A DNA stretch of 64,000 nt from Prostheceraeus crozeri (lineage: Eukaryota > Platyhelminthes > Polycladida > Euryleptidae): the NCBI GenBank assembly GCA_907163375.1, contig CAJQUW010013620.1:95001-159000 (forward strand), written 5' to 3'. The stretch's first letter is position 1, and the number at the start of each line of letters is the position of its first letter. The translations under genes and the position numbers were made by a program. The notes under the pieces are model-generated. The model saw only the letters and a list, made by a program, of their open reading frames with translations. It had not been told where the DNA came from and made no database searches. Shown here in pieces: positions 1-9,739 of this stretch.

Positions 1-188
1 TCCTTAAAACCAAGCAACCCAACGGACTAAATACAATAACTTCTTTTCTCCCCAAAACCACAAATTTAATTCTCCCTTATACAAAGTGTACCTCTAACCT
101 CATCAATGTCATTCGTGAGCTCTGTGGAACCATTCCTATTCGCCCTTCTTATACCCGTGACAGTAACCTACATGACATTTTCAATTAA
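1..188 (+). CDS. PLE ORF2, C-terminal end (cut by window edge)
   Basis: This is the last 62 codons of the upstream array unit's ORF2, identical in position to 4410-4597 of the next unit. It holds the tail beyond the GIY-YIG core and ends at TAA 186-188. The rest of the gene lies outside the window, so completeness cannot be judged. Confidence 0.85.
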   Translation, partial: LKTKQPNGLNTITSFLPKTTNLILPYTKCTSNLINVIRELCGTIPIRPSYTRDSNLHDIFN

Positions 189-305
189 CGTCCTCTCTAA
201 AATCTTCCGTCAATTTCCTCTTTCTTTCCTCATCTTCTTCTCCTTCCACTCTCCTCTTCCCTATCTTCCTTCTAGGTCTGCCGATTTCTTCTCTCACAAC
301 ATAAT

Positions 306-635
306 TTTCCTTTTGTAATTAATTTTCAATTTATTTCACGCATTCCTATTCCAAACAAAATCTTGGTCCTTTTGTAAAGTAATCTTCAATTTATTTTCAC
401 ACTTCCCATTTCAATAATTGTTTAATGAGCCGCTTCTCCTAGCCTCTTGAATTTTGGTCCTTTTGTAAATAATCTTCAATTTATTTTTACGCATTCCTAT
501 GTCAATAATTGCTTAATGAGCCGCTTCTCCTAGCCTCTTGAATCTTGGTCCTTTTGTAAGTAATTTTCAATTTATTTTTACGCATTCCTATTTCAATAAT
601 TGTTTAATGAGCCGCTTCTCCTAGCCTCTTGACTT
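306..635 (+). repeat. 91-bp tandem repeats in the PLE pLTR, copy 1
   Basis: Units starting ttggtccttttgtaa begin at 363, 454 and 545, exactly 91 bp apart, each ending in the block gagccgcttctcctagcctc. A degenerate partial unit precedes them from 306. They lie between the ORF2 stop and the hammerhead ribozyme, inside the region that flanks each element body. Confidence 0.9.
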
Positions 636-884
636 CACGTCTTCTTCTTTGAGTTTGTTTACTAAATCTCTTGACGACTCTGTTTTCTTAACTCGTTCAC
701 GCCTTTTGTTCAGCGTTTCCTTTCATCTGCCCCTCAAAAACTTAGCTCCACACTCAATTCCTGCTCAACTCCACTTGTCATTGTATTCAACGCCCAGTGC
801 TATTGTCAATTTCTCCTATTGTCCAATTAGTCTCCCACCCTTACTTATGTGAATTTTTCTTTGCATTAACATCATTTTTGTATC

Positions 885-921
885 TTGAGCTGATGAAGCA
901 TTACGCGAAACCGGTCCTCAA
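885..921 (+). ncRNA. Type I hammerhead ribozyme, pLTR copy 1
   Basis: The core CTGATGA (890-896) and GAAA (907-910) are present. Stem I pairs TTGAG (885-889) with CTCAA (917-921); a further GTA/TAC pairing (880-882 with 923-925) across a small internal loop may extend it. Stem II is short (GC with GC, 898-899 and 905-906) and has one unpaired A at its base. Stem III is the self-complementary ACCGGU (910-915), too short to close as a monomer, as in other PLE and satellite hammerheads thought to act as dimers. Cleavage is expected after C916. Hammerheads in PLE pLTRs are established knowledge; activity here is inferred. Confidence 0.85.
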
Positions 922-1076
922 TTACATTTACTCCATCAAACTGCTGCTGAATTTTTGATTTTTGATTTTGAAAGGACGTCAGAGCGAGCGACTCAGGCTC
1001 TTGCCTCTCACTCTCCCTCTCTCTCCTCAACCTGTCCAGTGCCTTTCGTCCTTGAACTACTTTCATCTAATTCAGC

Positions 1077-2450
1077 ATGCGTCGCACAATCCTACCTACA
1101 CCAAATCGCAACTCCTCAATAACCAACTCCCGGCGATTCCGCAACCATCATAACGGCCGCTGCTTTCAATCTTCCCAACCCCTCACAGGAGGTTTCTCCA
1201 CAACACCGCGCTCTCCCAATTCAAAGCTGGACCAAGCTCCTCCACTGTCGTCGAACTCAATCCCTGCGCAGTACTTTGAAATCACTCGAGCACATTTCTC
1301 CATCATCAAGTGTATGCATCATTCGTCCCATCTCCGAATGCACAAACCAAAGACTCTTCTGAAGCAAGCTAAAGTTTTGAGTGAACTCCTCCATCCTGCT
1401 TTCCCTTCTGAGTCCTTCAGAAGAAAAGCTGCTCGAATTGCTGACACATGGCTCTCCCAAGCTACAGAGGGTCTGACTGACCACTACTTGGAGGTCAAGT
1501 CCTGTGCACTTGACAAGATCCGGACTACTGCAATTCCAATCGAGGTCCTCGACAACTCGATCTCAATGGTCACTAAATGGGCTAAGAGGCAGCTGGGAAG
1601 AAAACTTCATCCAGACGTCCTCTCTTCTTCTATCGCTGAAATCCGCACCAATCAAATCATCGCCATCGGCAAGCCAAGCCCACACCACCTCAACCCTCCT
1701 CCTGCCAATGAGCCCCTTTTACAAGCCGCTTCGATCTCAACTTCAACACAAACCACCTCCACCTCTACACAAACTTTGGATCCCACTCCTACGACGGAGC
1801 CTCCCTCGATCTGCTCACCTCCGGTCTTTTCCACTACAACCCTCCCAGATACTCCTCTACCTCAACGACCGAATAGAGGAAGAAAACGCGCACGATCCTC
1901 TCCGTCCGCTCCACGTCAACTAAGCCTCTTCGGCAAGAAAATCGACTCTCCAGCCGCACCATCACAACCTTCTGACACCATATCTAATTGGCAAGAAAAC
2001 GTCGTTGCTGGCGATAGCAATCTTCGAGACTTCAATTTTTCCAACACCACCGTTATCGCTCACAACAACGGCAAACTTTGGCATTTCAAGACATTTCTTT
2101 CTTCGATCACCACACCAGATCCTGACGTCAGACGCTTCGCAATTTGCCTAAGCACCCTCGACAAGGACAACGTACTCATCTCTACCTCCACAACTCTTAA
2201 AGGCGTCTTAGGCGCAGCCCGTCGTGTTTTCCCGAACGCCAAACTCCTTGTCCAACTGGCTGGTATTGACTCAACCTTTTCAAGTCAGCAGATCTCAAAT
2301 CTACAGGATCTCAATGCCTTCGTCATCAACAAGGCACCCTCCTCATGCGTCCATGTCCCAACGGCTTCAAATTTCAAGCAGGTTCGCGGCTCGTGGAACG
2401 AGGATAGTCGCCAACAAATCCTTGATTCTCTCAAGACTTTTTTAGCCTAA
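1077..2450 (+). CDS. PLE ORF1 with SGNH/GDSL-like domain, copy 1
   Basis: Open frame of 457 codons from an ATG shortly after the pLTR. The N-terminal 200 residues are basic and Ser/Thr/Pro rich with no fold that I recognise; residues about 215-275 are low-complexity Thr/Pro ending in basic stretches (RGRKRARSS) that could be a nuclear signal. From about residue 310 the sequence resembles SGNH hydrolases: GDSNLRDF as block I, then a beta strand with CLSTLDKDN where the block III Asn/Asp is expected, then FPNAKLLVQLAGID. Related GDSN-starting ORF1s occur beside GIY-YIG reverse transcriptases in other animals. Whether it is enzymatic or only a binding module is unknown. It is linked to ORF2 by a likely -1 frameshift. 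Confidence 0.8.
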   Translation: MRRTILPTPNRNSSITNSRRFRNHHNGRCFQSSQPLTGGFSTTPRSPNSKLDQAPPLSSNSIPAQYFEITRAHFSIIKCMHHSSHLRMHKPKTLLKQAKVLSELLHPAFPSESFRRKAARIADTWLSQATEGLTDHYLEVKSCALDKIRTTAIPIEVLDNSISMVTKWAKRQLGRKLHPDVLSSSIAEIRTNQIIAIGKPSPHHLNPPPANEPLLQAASISTSTQTTSTSTQTLDPTPTTEPPSICSPPVFSTTTLPDTPLPQRPNRGRKRARSSPSAPRQLSLFGKKIDSPAAPSQPSDTISNWQENVVAGDSNLRDFNFSNTTVIAHNNGKLWHFKTFLSSITTPDPDVRRFAICLSTLDKDNVLISTSTTLKGVLGAARRVFPNAKLLVQLAGIDSTFSSQQISNLQDLNAFVINKAPSSCVHVPTASNFKQVRGSWNEDSRQQILDSLKTFLA

Positions 2451-4597
2451 CGCCTGGAACGCTTCAAGCAGCCACGGTAAACAATCACGCTTTCCTTGAC
2501 GCTTCCTTTCATCCGACCGAGCAAACTTTCGACATTCTGTCCTTACCTGCCTCCTTTGTCCCCACTCCGCGCTCTACTTCGCATGACAAGATCCTGGACC
2601 TCATCAAAAATTTCGTAAGAAAATTGCAATGGAATGCCGCTCTTCCTCTCATCAACTTCCCATTCCAACGCCTGGGTCCTTTCCCCTCCGAACGCTGGCC
2701 TCCAAGAGCAATGGTGCCCAATCACATCCTTCGAATTTCTAGTCAGATACTCACGGCAACCAGAAATTACCTACGTCGTGACCACGAGTGTTTCAGCTCG
2801 CCAAATCTTACTCCTACTCAATCACAGGAACTCTCACGCTTGCGTACTTCTACAACCACCACTATCAAGCCTTCAGACAAGGGCGGAAAATGGGTACTCA
2901 TGCCGACTGAAGCTTACTGTGCTGAAGCTTTCAGACAACTTCACAACGCAAACTTCTACGAACCTCTGCCAAGTATGCAATCTTCAACCAATCAAATTAC
3001 TAGCAAACTACGTCAACTGATCCGCCACCTCCACTCCTCCAAATTCATCACCACCAGAGAACAAGAAGTCTTATTGCCGCCTCCCGACCACCGTCCAAGA
3101 AGATTTTACCTCCTTCCGAAACTCCACAAAGAATCCTGGCCCTCAGCCGTAACTCCCCCTGGCAGACCCATCGTCACCGACATCCGTTCAATTTCACGCC
3201 GTTGCAGTGACCTGATCAACTTCTTCCTCCTGCCTTTATGCTCTCTCCAAGCAAGTTACGTCAGGGACTCCGGCCACCTCCTCGCCATATTGAGAAGTTT
3301 TATCTGTGGCCCAGACGATATCCTTTTCTCAATGGACGTCACATCCCTCTACACCAACATCCCAATTGAAGAAGGCATCCAATCGGTCAGCGAAGCATTC
3401 CTACGCCACCCTGATCCATGCCGCCCAGACCTTACCCTCATCTCTCTCCTCAAAACTATCCTAAATTCAAATGTCTTCATTTTCCAAGACTCCTGCTGGA
3501 GACAGAAGCGAGGTGTCGCCATGGGTAACCCGTTTGGCGGAGCTTTTGCCAACATCTTTATGGCAAAATGGGAAACATCAGCCCTCAATGACTATCCACT
3601 CAAGCCATCACTTTGGAGGCGATACCAAGATGATATCTTCGGCATCTGGCCCCACGGCAGGCAGGGTCTCATCGATTTTCATAACTTTCTCAACCGACGC
3701 CATCCTAACATCGATTTATCCCTCGACTTCGGACACTCCGTCAACTTTCTCGACCTCAGCATCCACATCTCAAATTCCAAACTCGAATTTACTCTGTTCA
3801 CCAAAGACACGGATACACACCTCATCCTACCTCGTTCCTCTTCTCACCCTCCCCACACCTTCAGGGGAGTTTTATACAGCGAAATCCTGCGATTCGCCAC
3901 CCACAACTCCAGTAGAGAGGCATTCAACTCATCTCTCAACTCGATCTCCAAAGTCTGGCAGTCACAAGGCCACACCAGAACTATGATTCGCTCCGCAAAA
4001 TCCAAAGTCATCTCTTTCCTCAATTTCCACTCAGTTTGGGCCCCGGGCATGGTGCCCTGTGACTCAACCTCGTGCTCAACTTGCCCGTTCGCCACCTTCT
4101 CTGACTTCTTCAAATCGCCTCACTCAGCTAATTGCTTTCCAATTAATTGTCGCTACTCCTGTCAAAGCCAAGGTGTAATTTACCTAATTTCCTGCCTCAA
4201 CTGCGGCGCTTCCTATGTCGGAGAAACCGGCAGAAGCCTAAGTGCACGGATCAGCGATCACATGTACGCAATACACAACAATCCCTCCTCGTCCTCCGTC
4301 GCCAACCACTTCTCCAGAATTTGCCAGCCCTCCAACTTCACCTTCACTGCGATCGACTCCAGTCTCAATCCCCAACGCAGGAAGCTGAAAGAATCCCGTT
4401 GGATTACAATCCTTAAAACCAAGCAACCCAACGGACTAAATACAATAACTTCTTTTCTCCCCAAAACCACAAATTTAATTCTCCCTTATACAAAGTGTAC
4501 CTCTAACCTCATCAATGTCATTCGTGAGCTCTGTGGAACCATTCCTATTCGCCCTTCTTATACCCGTGACAGTAACCTACATGACATTTTCAATTAA
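2426..4597 (+). CDS. PLE ORF2: reverse transcriptase with GIY-YIG endonuclease, copy 1
   Basis: The frame is open from 2426 and overlaps the ORF1 end by 25 bp; the codons before 2624 (around DASFHPTEQTFDILSLP) already look coding, so the product is probably made by frameshifting. Reverse transcriptase landmarks in order: TIKPSDKGG, RRFYLLPKLHK, GRPIVTDIRS, motif A SMDVTSLYTNIP, motif B GVAMGNPFGGAFANIFM, motif C RYQDDIF, then VNFLDLSIHI. A cysteine cluster (CDSTSCSTC) precedes the endonuclease, whose GIY-YIG core reads GVIYLISCLNCGASYVGETG followed by R and H of SLSARISDH. All catalytic signatures look intact. The enzyme would nick target DNA and copy the element RNA in place. Confidence 0.93.
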   Translation, partial: FSQDFFSLTPGTLQAATVNNHAFLDASFHPTEQTFDILSLPASFVPTPRSTSHDKILDLIKNFVRKLQWNAALPLINFPFQRLGPFPSERWPPRAMVPNHILRISSQILTATRNYLRRDHECFSSPNLTPTQSQELSRLRTSTTTTIKPSDKGGKWVLMPTEAYCAEAFRQLHNANFYEPLPSMQSSTNQITSKLRQLIRHLHSSKFITTREQEVLLPPPDHRPRRFYLLPKLHKESWPSAVTPPGRPIVTDIRSISRRCSDLINFFLLPLCSLQASYVRDSGHLLAILRSFICGPDDILFSMDVTSLYTNIPIEEGIQSVSEAFLRHPDPCRPDLTLISLLKTILNSNVFIFQDSCWRQKRGVAMGNPFGGAFANIFMAKWETSALNDYPLKPSLWRRYQDDIFGIWPHGRQGLIDFHNFLNRRHPNIDLSLDFGHSVNFLDLSIHISNSKLEFTLFTKDTDTHLILPRSSSHPPHTFRGVLYSEILRFATHNSSREAFNSSLNSISKVWQSQGHTRTMIRSAKSKVISFLNFHSVWAPGMVPCDSTSCSTCPFATFSDFFKSPHSANCFPINCRYSCQSQGVIYLISCLNCGASYVGETGRSLSARISDHMYAIHNNPSSSSVANHFSRICQPSNFTFTAIDSSLNPQRRKLKESRWITILKTKQPNGLNTITSFLPKTTNLILPYTKCTSNLINVIRELCGTIPIRPSYTRDSNLHDIFN
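2438..2444 (+). promoter_or_regulatory. Likely -1 ribosomal frameshift site (T TTT TTA), copy 1
   Basis: In the ORF1 frame the codons read ACT TTT TTA GCC TAA, which contains the canonical X XXY YYZ heptamer two codons before the ORF1 stop. A -1 slip here enters exactly the ORF2 frame, which is open from 2426. ORF2 has no ATG before 2711. I could not verify a downstream pseudoknot or hairpin. Confidence 0.6.
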
Positions 4598-4714
4598 CGT
4601 CCTCTCTAAAATCTTCCGTCAATTTCCTCTTTCTTTCCTCATCTTCTTCTCCTTCCACTCTCCTCTTCCCTATCTTCCTTCTAGGTCTGCCGATTTCTTC
4701 TCTCACAACATAAT

Positions 4715-5044
4715 TTTCCTTTTGTAATTAATTTTCAATTTATTTCACGCATTCCTATTCCAAACAAAATCTTGGTCCTTTTGTAAAGTAATCTTCAATT
4801 TATTTTCACACTTCCCATTTCAATAATTGTTTAATGAGCCGCTTCTCCTAGCCTCTTGAATTTTGGTCCTTTTGTAAATAATCTTCAATTTATTTTTACG
4901 CATTCCTATGTCAATAATTGCTTAATGAGCCGCTTCTCCTAGCCTCTTGAATCTTGGTCCTTTTGTAAGTAATTTTCAATTTATTTTTACGCATTCCTAT
5001 TTCAATAATTGTTTAATGAGCCGCTTCTCCTAGCCTCTTGACTT
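4715..5044 (+). repeat. 91-bp tandem repeats in the PLE pLTR, copy 2
   Basis: Same array as at 306-635, shifted by 4409 bp: units start at 4772, 4863 and 4954 after a degenerate partial. No difference from copy 1 was noticed. Confidence 0.9.
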
Positions 5045-5293
5045 CACGTCTTCTTCTTTGAGTTTGTTTACTAAATCTCTTGACGACTCTGTTTTCTTAA
5101 CTCGTTCACGCCTTTTGTTCAGCGTTTCCTTTCATCTGCCCCTCAAAAACTTAGCTCCACACTCAATTCCTGCTCAACTCCACTTGTCATTGTATTCAAC
5201 GCCCAGTGCTATTGTCAATTTCTCCTATTGTCCAATTAGTCTCCCACCCTTACTTATGTGAATTTTTCTTTGCATTAACATCATTTTTGTATC

Positions 5294-5330
5294 TTGAGCT
5301 GATGAAGCATTACGCGAAACCGGTCCTCAA
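5294..5330 (+). ncRNA. Type I hammerhead ribozyme, pLTR copy 2
   Basis: Identical to the motif at 885-921: TTGAG/CTCAA stem I, CTGATGA, short stem II, GAAA, self-complementary ACCGGU stem III. Predicted cleavage after C5325. Cleavage here and after C916 would release a 4409-nt RNA equal to one full array unit. Confidence 0.85.
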
Positions 5331-5485
5331 TTACATTTACTCCATCAAACTGCTGCTGAATTTTTGATTTTTGATTTTGAAAGGACGTCAGAGCGAGCGA
5401 CTCAGGCTCTTGCCTCTCACTCTCCCTCTCTCTCCTCAACCTGTCCAGTGCCTTTCGTCCTTGAACTACTTTCATCTAATTCAGC

Positions 5486-6859
5486 ATGCGTCGCACAATC
5501 CTACCTACACCAAATCGCAACTCCTCAATAACCAACTCCCGGCGATTCCGCAACCATCATAACGGCCGCTGCTTTCAATCTTCCCAACCCCTCACAGGAG
5601 GTTTCTCCACAACACCGCGCTCTCCCAATTCAAAGCTGGACCAAGCTCCTCCACTGTCGTCGAACTCAATCCCTGCGCAGTACTTTGAAATCACTCGAGC
5701 ACATTTCTCCATCATCAAGTGTATGCATCATTCGTCCCATCTCCGAATGCACAAACCAAAGACTCTTCTGAAGCAAGCTAAAGTTTTGAGTGAACTCCTC
5801 CATCCTGCTTTCCCTTCTGAGTCCTTCAGAAGAAAAGCTGCTCGAATTGCTGACACATGGCTCTCCCAAGCTACAGAGGGTCTGACTGACCACTACTTGG
5901 AGGTCAAGTCCTGTGCACTTGACAAGATCCGGACTACTGCAATTCCAATCGAGGTCCTCGACAACTCGATCTCAATGGTCACTAAATGGGCTAAGAGGCA
6001 GCTGGGAAGAAAACTTCATCCAGACGTCCTCTCTTCTTCTATCGCTGAAATCCGCACCAATCAAATCATCGCCATCGGCAAGCCAAGCCCACACCACCTC
6101 AACCCTCCTCCTGCCAATGAGCCCCTTTTACAAGCCGCTTCGATCTCAACTTCAACACAAACCACCTCCACCTCTACACAAACTTTGGATCCCACTCCTA
6201 CGACGGAGCCTCCCTCGATCTGCTCACCTCCGGTCTTTTCCACTACAACCCTCCCAGATACTCCTCTACCTCAACGACCGAATAGAGGAAGAAAACGCGC
6301 ACGATCCTCTCCGTCCGCTCCACGTCAACTAAGCCTCTTCGGCAAGAAAATCGACTCTCCAGCCGCACCATCACAACCTTCTGACACCATATCTAATTGG
6401 CAAGAAAACGTCGTTGCTGGCGATAGCAATCTTCGAGACTTCAATTTTTCCAACACCACCGTTATCGCTCACAACAACGGCAAACTTTGGCATTTCAAGA
6501 CATTTCTTTCTTCGATCACCACACCAGATCCTGACGTCAGACGCTTCGCAATTTGCCTAAGCACCCTCGACAAGGACAACGTACTCATCTCTACCTCCAC
6601 AACTCTTAAAGGCGTCTTAGGCGCAGCCCGTCGTGTTTTCCCGAACGCCAAACTCCTTGTTCAACTGGCTGGTATTGACTCAACCTTTTCAAGTCAGCAG
6701 ATCTCAAATCTACAGGATCTCAATGCCTTCGTCATCAACAAGGCACCCTCCTCATGCGTCCATGTCCCAACGGCTTCAAATTTCAAGCAGGTTCGCGGCT
6801 CGTGGAACGAGGATAGTCGCCAACAAATCCTTGATTCTCTCAAGACTTTTTTAGCCTAA
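5486..6859 (+). CDS. PLE ORF1 with SGNH/GDSL-like domain, copy 2
   Basis: 457 codons, the same protein as the ORF1 at 1077-2450; the base change near 6660 is silent in this frame. It keeps the GDSNLRDF block, the basic RGRKRARSS stretch and the slippery heptamer before its stop. Both copies appear intact, which fits recent activity or recent array expansion. Confidence 0.8.
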   Translation: MRRTILPTPNRNSSITNSRRFRNHHNGRCFQSSQPLTGGFSTTPRSPNSKLDQAPPLSSNSIPAQYFEITRAHFSIIKCMHHSSHLRMHKPKTLLKQAKVLSELLHPAFPSESFRRKAARIADTWLSQATEGLTDHYLEVKSCALDKIRTTAIPIEVLDNSISMVTKWAKRQLGRKLHPDVLSSSIAEIRTNQIIAIGKPSPHHLNPPPANEPLLQAASISTSTQTTSTSTQTLDPTPTTEPPSICSPPVFSTTTLPDTPLPQRPNRGRKRARSSPSAPRQLSLFGKKIDSPAAPSQPSDTISNWQENVVAGDSNLRDFNFSNTTVIAHNNGKLWHFKTFLSSITTPDPDVRRFAICLSTLDKDNVLISTSTTLKGVLGAARRVFPNAKLLVQLAGIDSTFSSQQISNLQDLNAFVINKAPSSCVHVPTASNFKQVRGSWNEDSRQQILDSLKTFLA

Positions 6860-9006
6860 CGCCTGGAACGCTTCAAGCAGCCACGGTAAACAATCACGCT
6901 TTCCTTGACGCTTCCTTTCATCCGACCGAGCAAACTTTCGACATTCTGTCCTTACCTGCCTCCTTTGTCCCCACTCCGCGCTCTACTTCGCATGACAAGA
7001 TCCTGGACCTCATCAAAAATTTCGTAAGAAAATTGCAATGGAATGCCGCTCTTCCTCTCATCAACTTCCCATTCCAACGCCTGGGTCCTTTCCCCTCCGA
7101 ACGCTGGCCTCCAAGAGCAATGGTGCCCAATCACATCCTTCGAATTTCTAGTCAGATACTCACGGCAACCAGAAATTACCTACGTCGTGACCACGAGTGT
7201 TTCAGCTCGCCAAATCTTACTCCTACTCAATCACAGGAACTCTCACGCTTGCGTACTTCTACAACCACCACTATCAAGCCTTCAGACAAGGGCGGAAAAT
7301 GGGTACTCATGCCGACTGAAGCTTACTGTGCTGAAGCTTTCAGACAACTTCACAACGCAAACTTCTACGAACCTCTGCCAAGTATGCAATCTTCAACCAA
7401 TCAAATTACTAGCAAACTACGTCAACTGATCCGCCACCTCCACTCCTCCAAATTCATCACCACCAGAGAACAAGAAGTCTTATTGCCGCCTCCCGACCAC
7501 CGTCCAAGAAGATTTTACCTCCTTCCGAAACTCCACAAAGAATCCTGGCCCTCAGCCGTAACTCCCCCTGGCAGACCCATCGTCACCGACATCCGTTCAA
7601 TTTCACACCGTTGCAGTGACCTGATCAACTTCTTCCTCCTGCCTTTATGCTCTCTCCAAGCAAGTTACGTCAGGGACTCCGGCCACCTCCTCGCCATATT
7701 GAGAAGTTTTATCTGTGGCCCAGACGATATCCTTTTCTCAATGGACGTCACATCCCTCTACACCAACATCCCAATTGAAGAAGGCATCCAATCGGTCAGC
7801 GAAGCATTCCTACGCCACCCCGATCCATGCCGCCCAGACCTTACCCTCATCTCTCTCCTCAAAACTATCCTAAATTCAAATGTCTTCATTTTCCAAGACT
7901 CCTGCTGGAGACAGAAGCGAGGTGTCGCCATGGGTAACCCGTTTGGCGGAGCTTTTGCCAACATCTTTATGGCAAAATGGGAAACATCAGCCCTCAATGA
8001 CTATCCACTCAAGCCATCACTTTGGAGGCGATACCAAGATGATATCTTCGGCATCTGGCCCCACGGCAGGCAGGGTCTCATCGATTTTCATAACTTTCTC
8101 AACCGACGCCATCCTAACATCGATTTATCCCTCGACTTCGGACACTCCGTCAACTTTCTCGACCTCAGCATCCACATCTCAAATTCCAAACTCGAATTTA
8201 CTCTATTCACCAAAGACACGGATACACACCTCATCCTACCTCGTTCCTCTTCTCACCCTCCCCACACCTTCAGGGGAGTTTTATACAGCGAAATCCTGCG
8301 ATTCGCCACCCACAACTCCAGTAGAGAGGCATTCAACTCATCTCTCAACTCGATCTCCAAAGTCTGGCAGTCACAAGGCCACACCAGAACTATGATTCGC
8401 TCCGCAAAATCCAAAGTCATCTCTTTCCTCAATTTCCACTCAGTTTGGGCCCCGGGCATGGTGCCCTGTGACTCAACCTCGTGCTCAACTTGCCCGTTCG
8501 CCACCTTCTCTGACTTCTTCAAATCGCCTCACTCAGCTAATTGCTTTCCAATTAATTGTCGCTACTCCTGTCAAAGCCAAGGTGTAATTTACCTAATTTC
8601 CTGCCTCAACTGCGGCGCTTCCTATGTCGGAGAAACCGGCAGAAGCCTAAGTGCACGGATCAGCGATCACATGTACGCAATACACAACAATCCCTCCTCG
8701 TCCTCCGTCGCCAACCACTTCTCCAGAATTTGCCAGCCCTCCAACTTCACCTTCACTGCGATCGACTCCAGTCTCAATCCCCAACGCAGGAAGCTGAAAG
8801 AATCCCGTTGGACTACAATCCTTAAAACCAAGCAACCCAACGGACTAAATACAATAACTTCTTTTCTCCCCAAAACCACAAATTTAATTCTCCCTTATAC
8901 AAAGTGTACCTCTAACCTCATCAATGTCATTCGTGAGCTCTGTGGAACCATTCCTATTCGCCCTTCTTATACCCGTGACAGTAACCTACATGACATTTTC
9001 AATTAA
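6835..9006 (+). CDS. PLE ORF2: reverse transcriptase with GIY-YIG endonuclease, copy 2
   Basis: Second complete copy of the PLE polymerase, open from 6835 to TAA at 9006. It differs from copy 1 by very few residues, for example His for Arg in the segment after TDIRSIS and Thr for Ile near the C-terminus (SRWTTIL). The reverse transcriptase motifs A to C (SLYTNIP, GVAMGNPFGG, YQDDIF), the Cys cluster and the GIY-YIG core are all kept. Confidence 0.93.
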   Translation, partial: FSQDFFSLTPGTLQAATVNNHAFLDASFHPTEQTFDILSLPASFVPTPRSTSHDKILDLIKNFVRKLQWNAALPLINFPFQRLGPFPSERWPPRAMVPNHILRISSQILTATRNYLRRDHECFSSPNLTPTQSQELSRLRTSTTTTIKPSDKGGKWVLMPTEAYCAEAFRQLHNANFYEPLPSMQSSTNQITSKLRQLIRHLHSSKFITTREQEVLLPPPDHRPRRFYLLPKLHKESWPSAVTPPGRPIVTDIRSISHRCSDLINFFLLPLCSLQASYVRDSGHLLAILRSFICGPDDILFSMDVTSLYTNIPIEEGIQSVSEAFLRHPDPCRPDLTLISLLKTILNSNVFIFQDSCWRQKRGVAMGNPFGGAFANIFMAKWETSALNDYPLKPSLWRRYQDDIFGIWPHGRQGLIDFHNFLNRRHPNIDLSLDFGHSVNFLDLSIHISNSKLEFTLFTKDTDTHLILPRSSSHPPHTFRGVLYSEILRFATHNSSREAFNSSLNSISKVWQSQGHTRTMIRSAKSKVISFLNFHSVWAPGMVPCDSTSCSTCPFATFSDFFKSPHSANCFPINCRYSCQSQGVIYLISCLNCGASYVGETGRSLSARISDHMYAIHNNPSSSSVANHFSRICQPSNFTFTAIDSSLNPQRRKLKESRWTTILKTKQPNGLNTITSFLPKTTNLILPYTKCTSNLINVIRELCGTIPIRPSYTRDSNLHDIFN
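6847..6853 (+). promoter_or_regulatory. Likely -1 ribosomal frameshift site (T TTT TTA), copy 2
   Basis: Same heptamer and same frame relation as at 2438-2444: it lies two codons before the ORF1 stop and leads into the ORF2 frame open from 6835. Confidence 0.6.
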
Positions 9007-9123
9007 CGTCCTCTCTAAAATCTTCCGTCAATTTCCTCTTTCTTTCCTCATCTTCTTCTCCTTCCACTCTCCTCTTCCCTATCTTCCTTCTAGGTCTGCC
9101 GATTTCTTCTCTCACAACATAAT

Positions 9124-9453
9124 TTTCCTTTTGTAATTAATTTTCAATTTATTTCACGCATTCCTATTCCAAACAAAATCTTGGTCCTTTTGTAAAGTAA
9201 TCTTCAATTTATTTTCACACTTCCCATTTCAATAATTGTTTAATGAGCCGCTTCTCCTAGCCTCTTGAATTTTGGTCCTTTTGTAAATAATCTTCAATTT
9301 ATTTTTACGCATTCCTATGTCAATAATTGCTTAATGAGCCGCTTCTCCTAGCCTCTTGAATCTTGGTCCTTTTGTAAGTAATTTTCAATTTATTTTTACG
9401 CATTCCTATTTCAATAATTGTTTAATGAGCCGCTTCTCCTAGCCTCTTGACTT
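9124..9453 (+). repeat. 91-bp tandem repeats in the PLE pLTR, copy 3
   Basis: Third copy of the pLTR array, units starting at 9181, 9272 and 9363. It belongs to the terminal pLTR that closes the PLE array before the CT tract. Confidence 0.9.
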
Positions 9454-9702
9454 CACGTCTTCTTCTTTGAGTTTGTTTACTAAATCTCTTGACGACTCTG
9501 TTTTCTTAACTCGTTCACGCCTTTTGTTCAGCGTTTCCTTTCATCTGCCCCTCAAAAACTTAGCTCCACACTCAATTCCTGCTCAACTCCACTTGTCATT
9601 GTATTCAACGGCCAGTGCTATTGTCAATTTCTCCTATTGTCCAATTAGTCTCCCACCCTTACTTATGTGAATTTTTCTTTGCATTAACATCATTTTTGTA
9701 TC

Positions 9703-9739
9703 TTGAGCTGATGAAGCATTACGCGAAACCGGTCCTCAA
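9703..9739 (+). ncRNA. Type I hammerhead ribozyme, pLTR copy 3
   Basis: Same 37-nt motif as the two upstream copies, with core and stems unchanged; predicted cleavage after C9734. The pLTR continues about 100 bp further and then merges into CT-rich simple sequence where ORF1 would otherwise begin. Confidence 0.85.
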
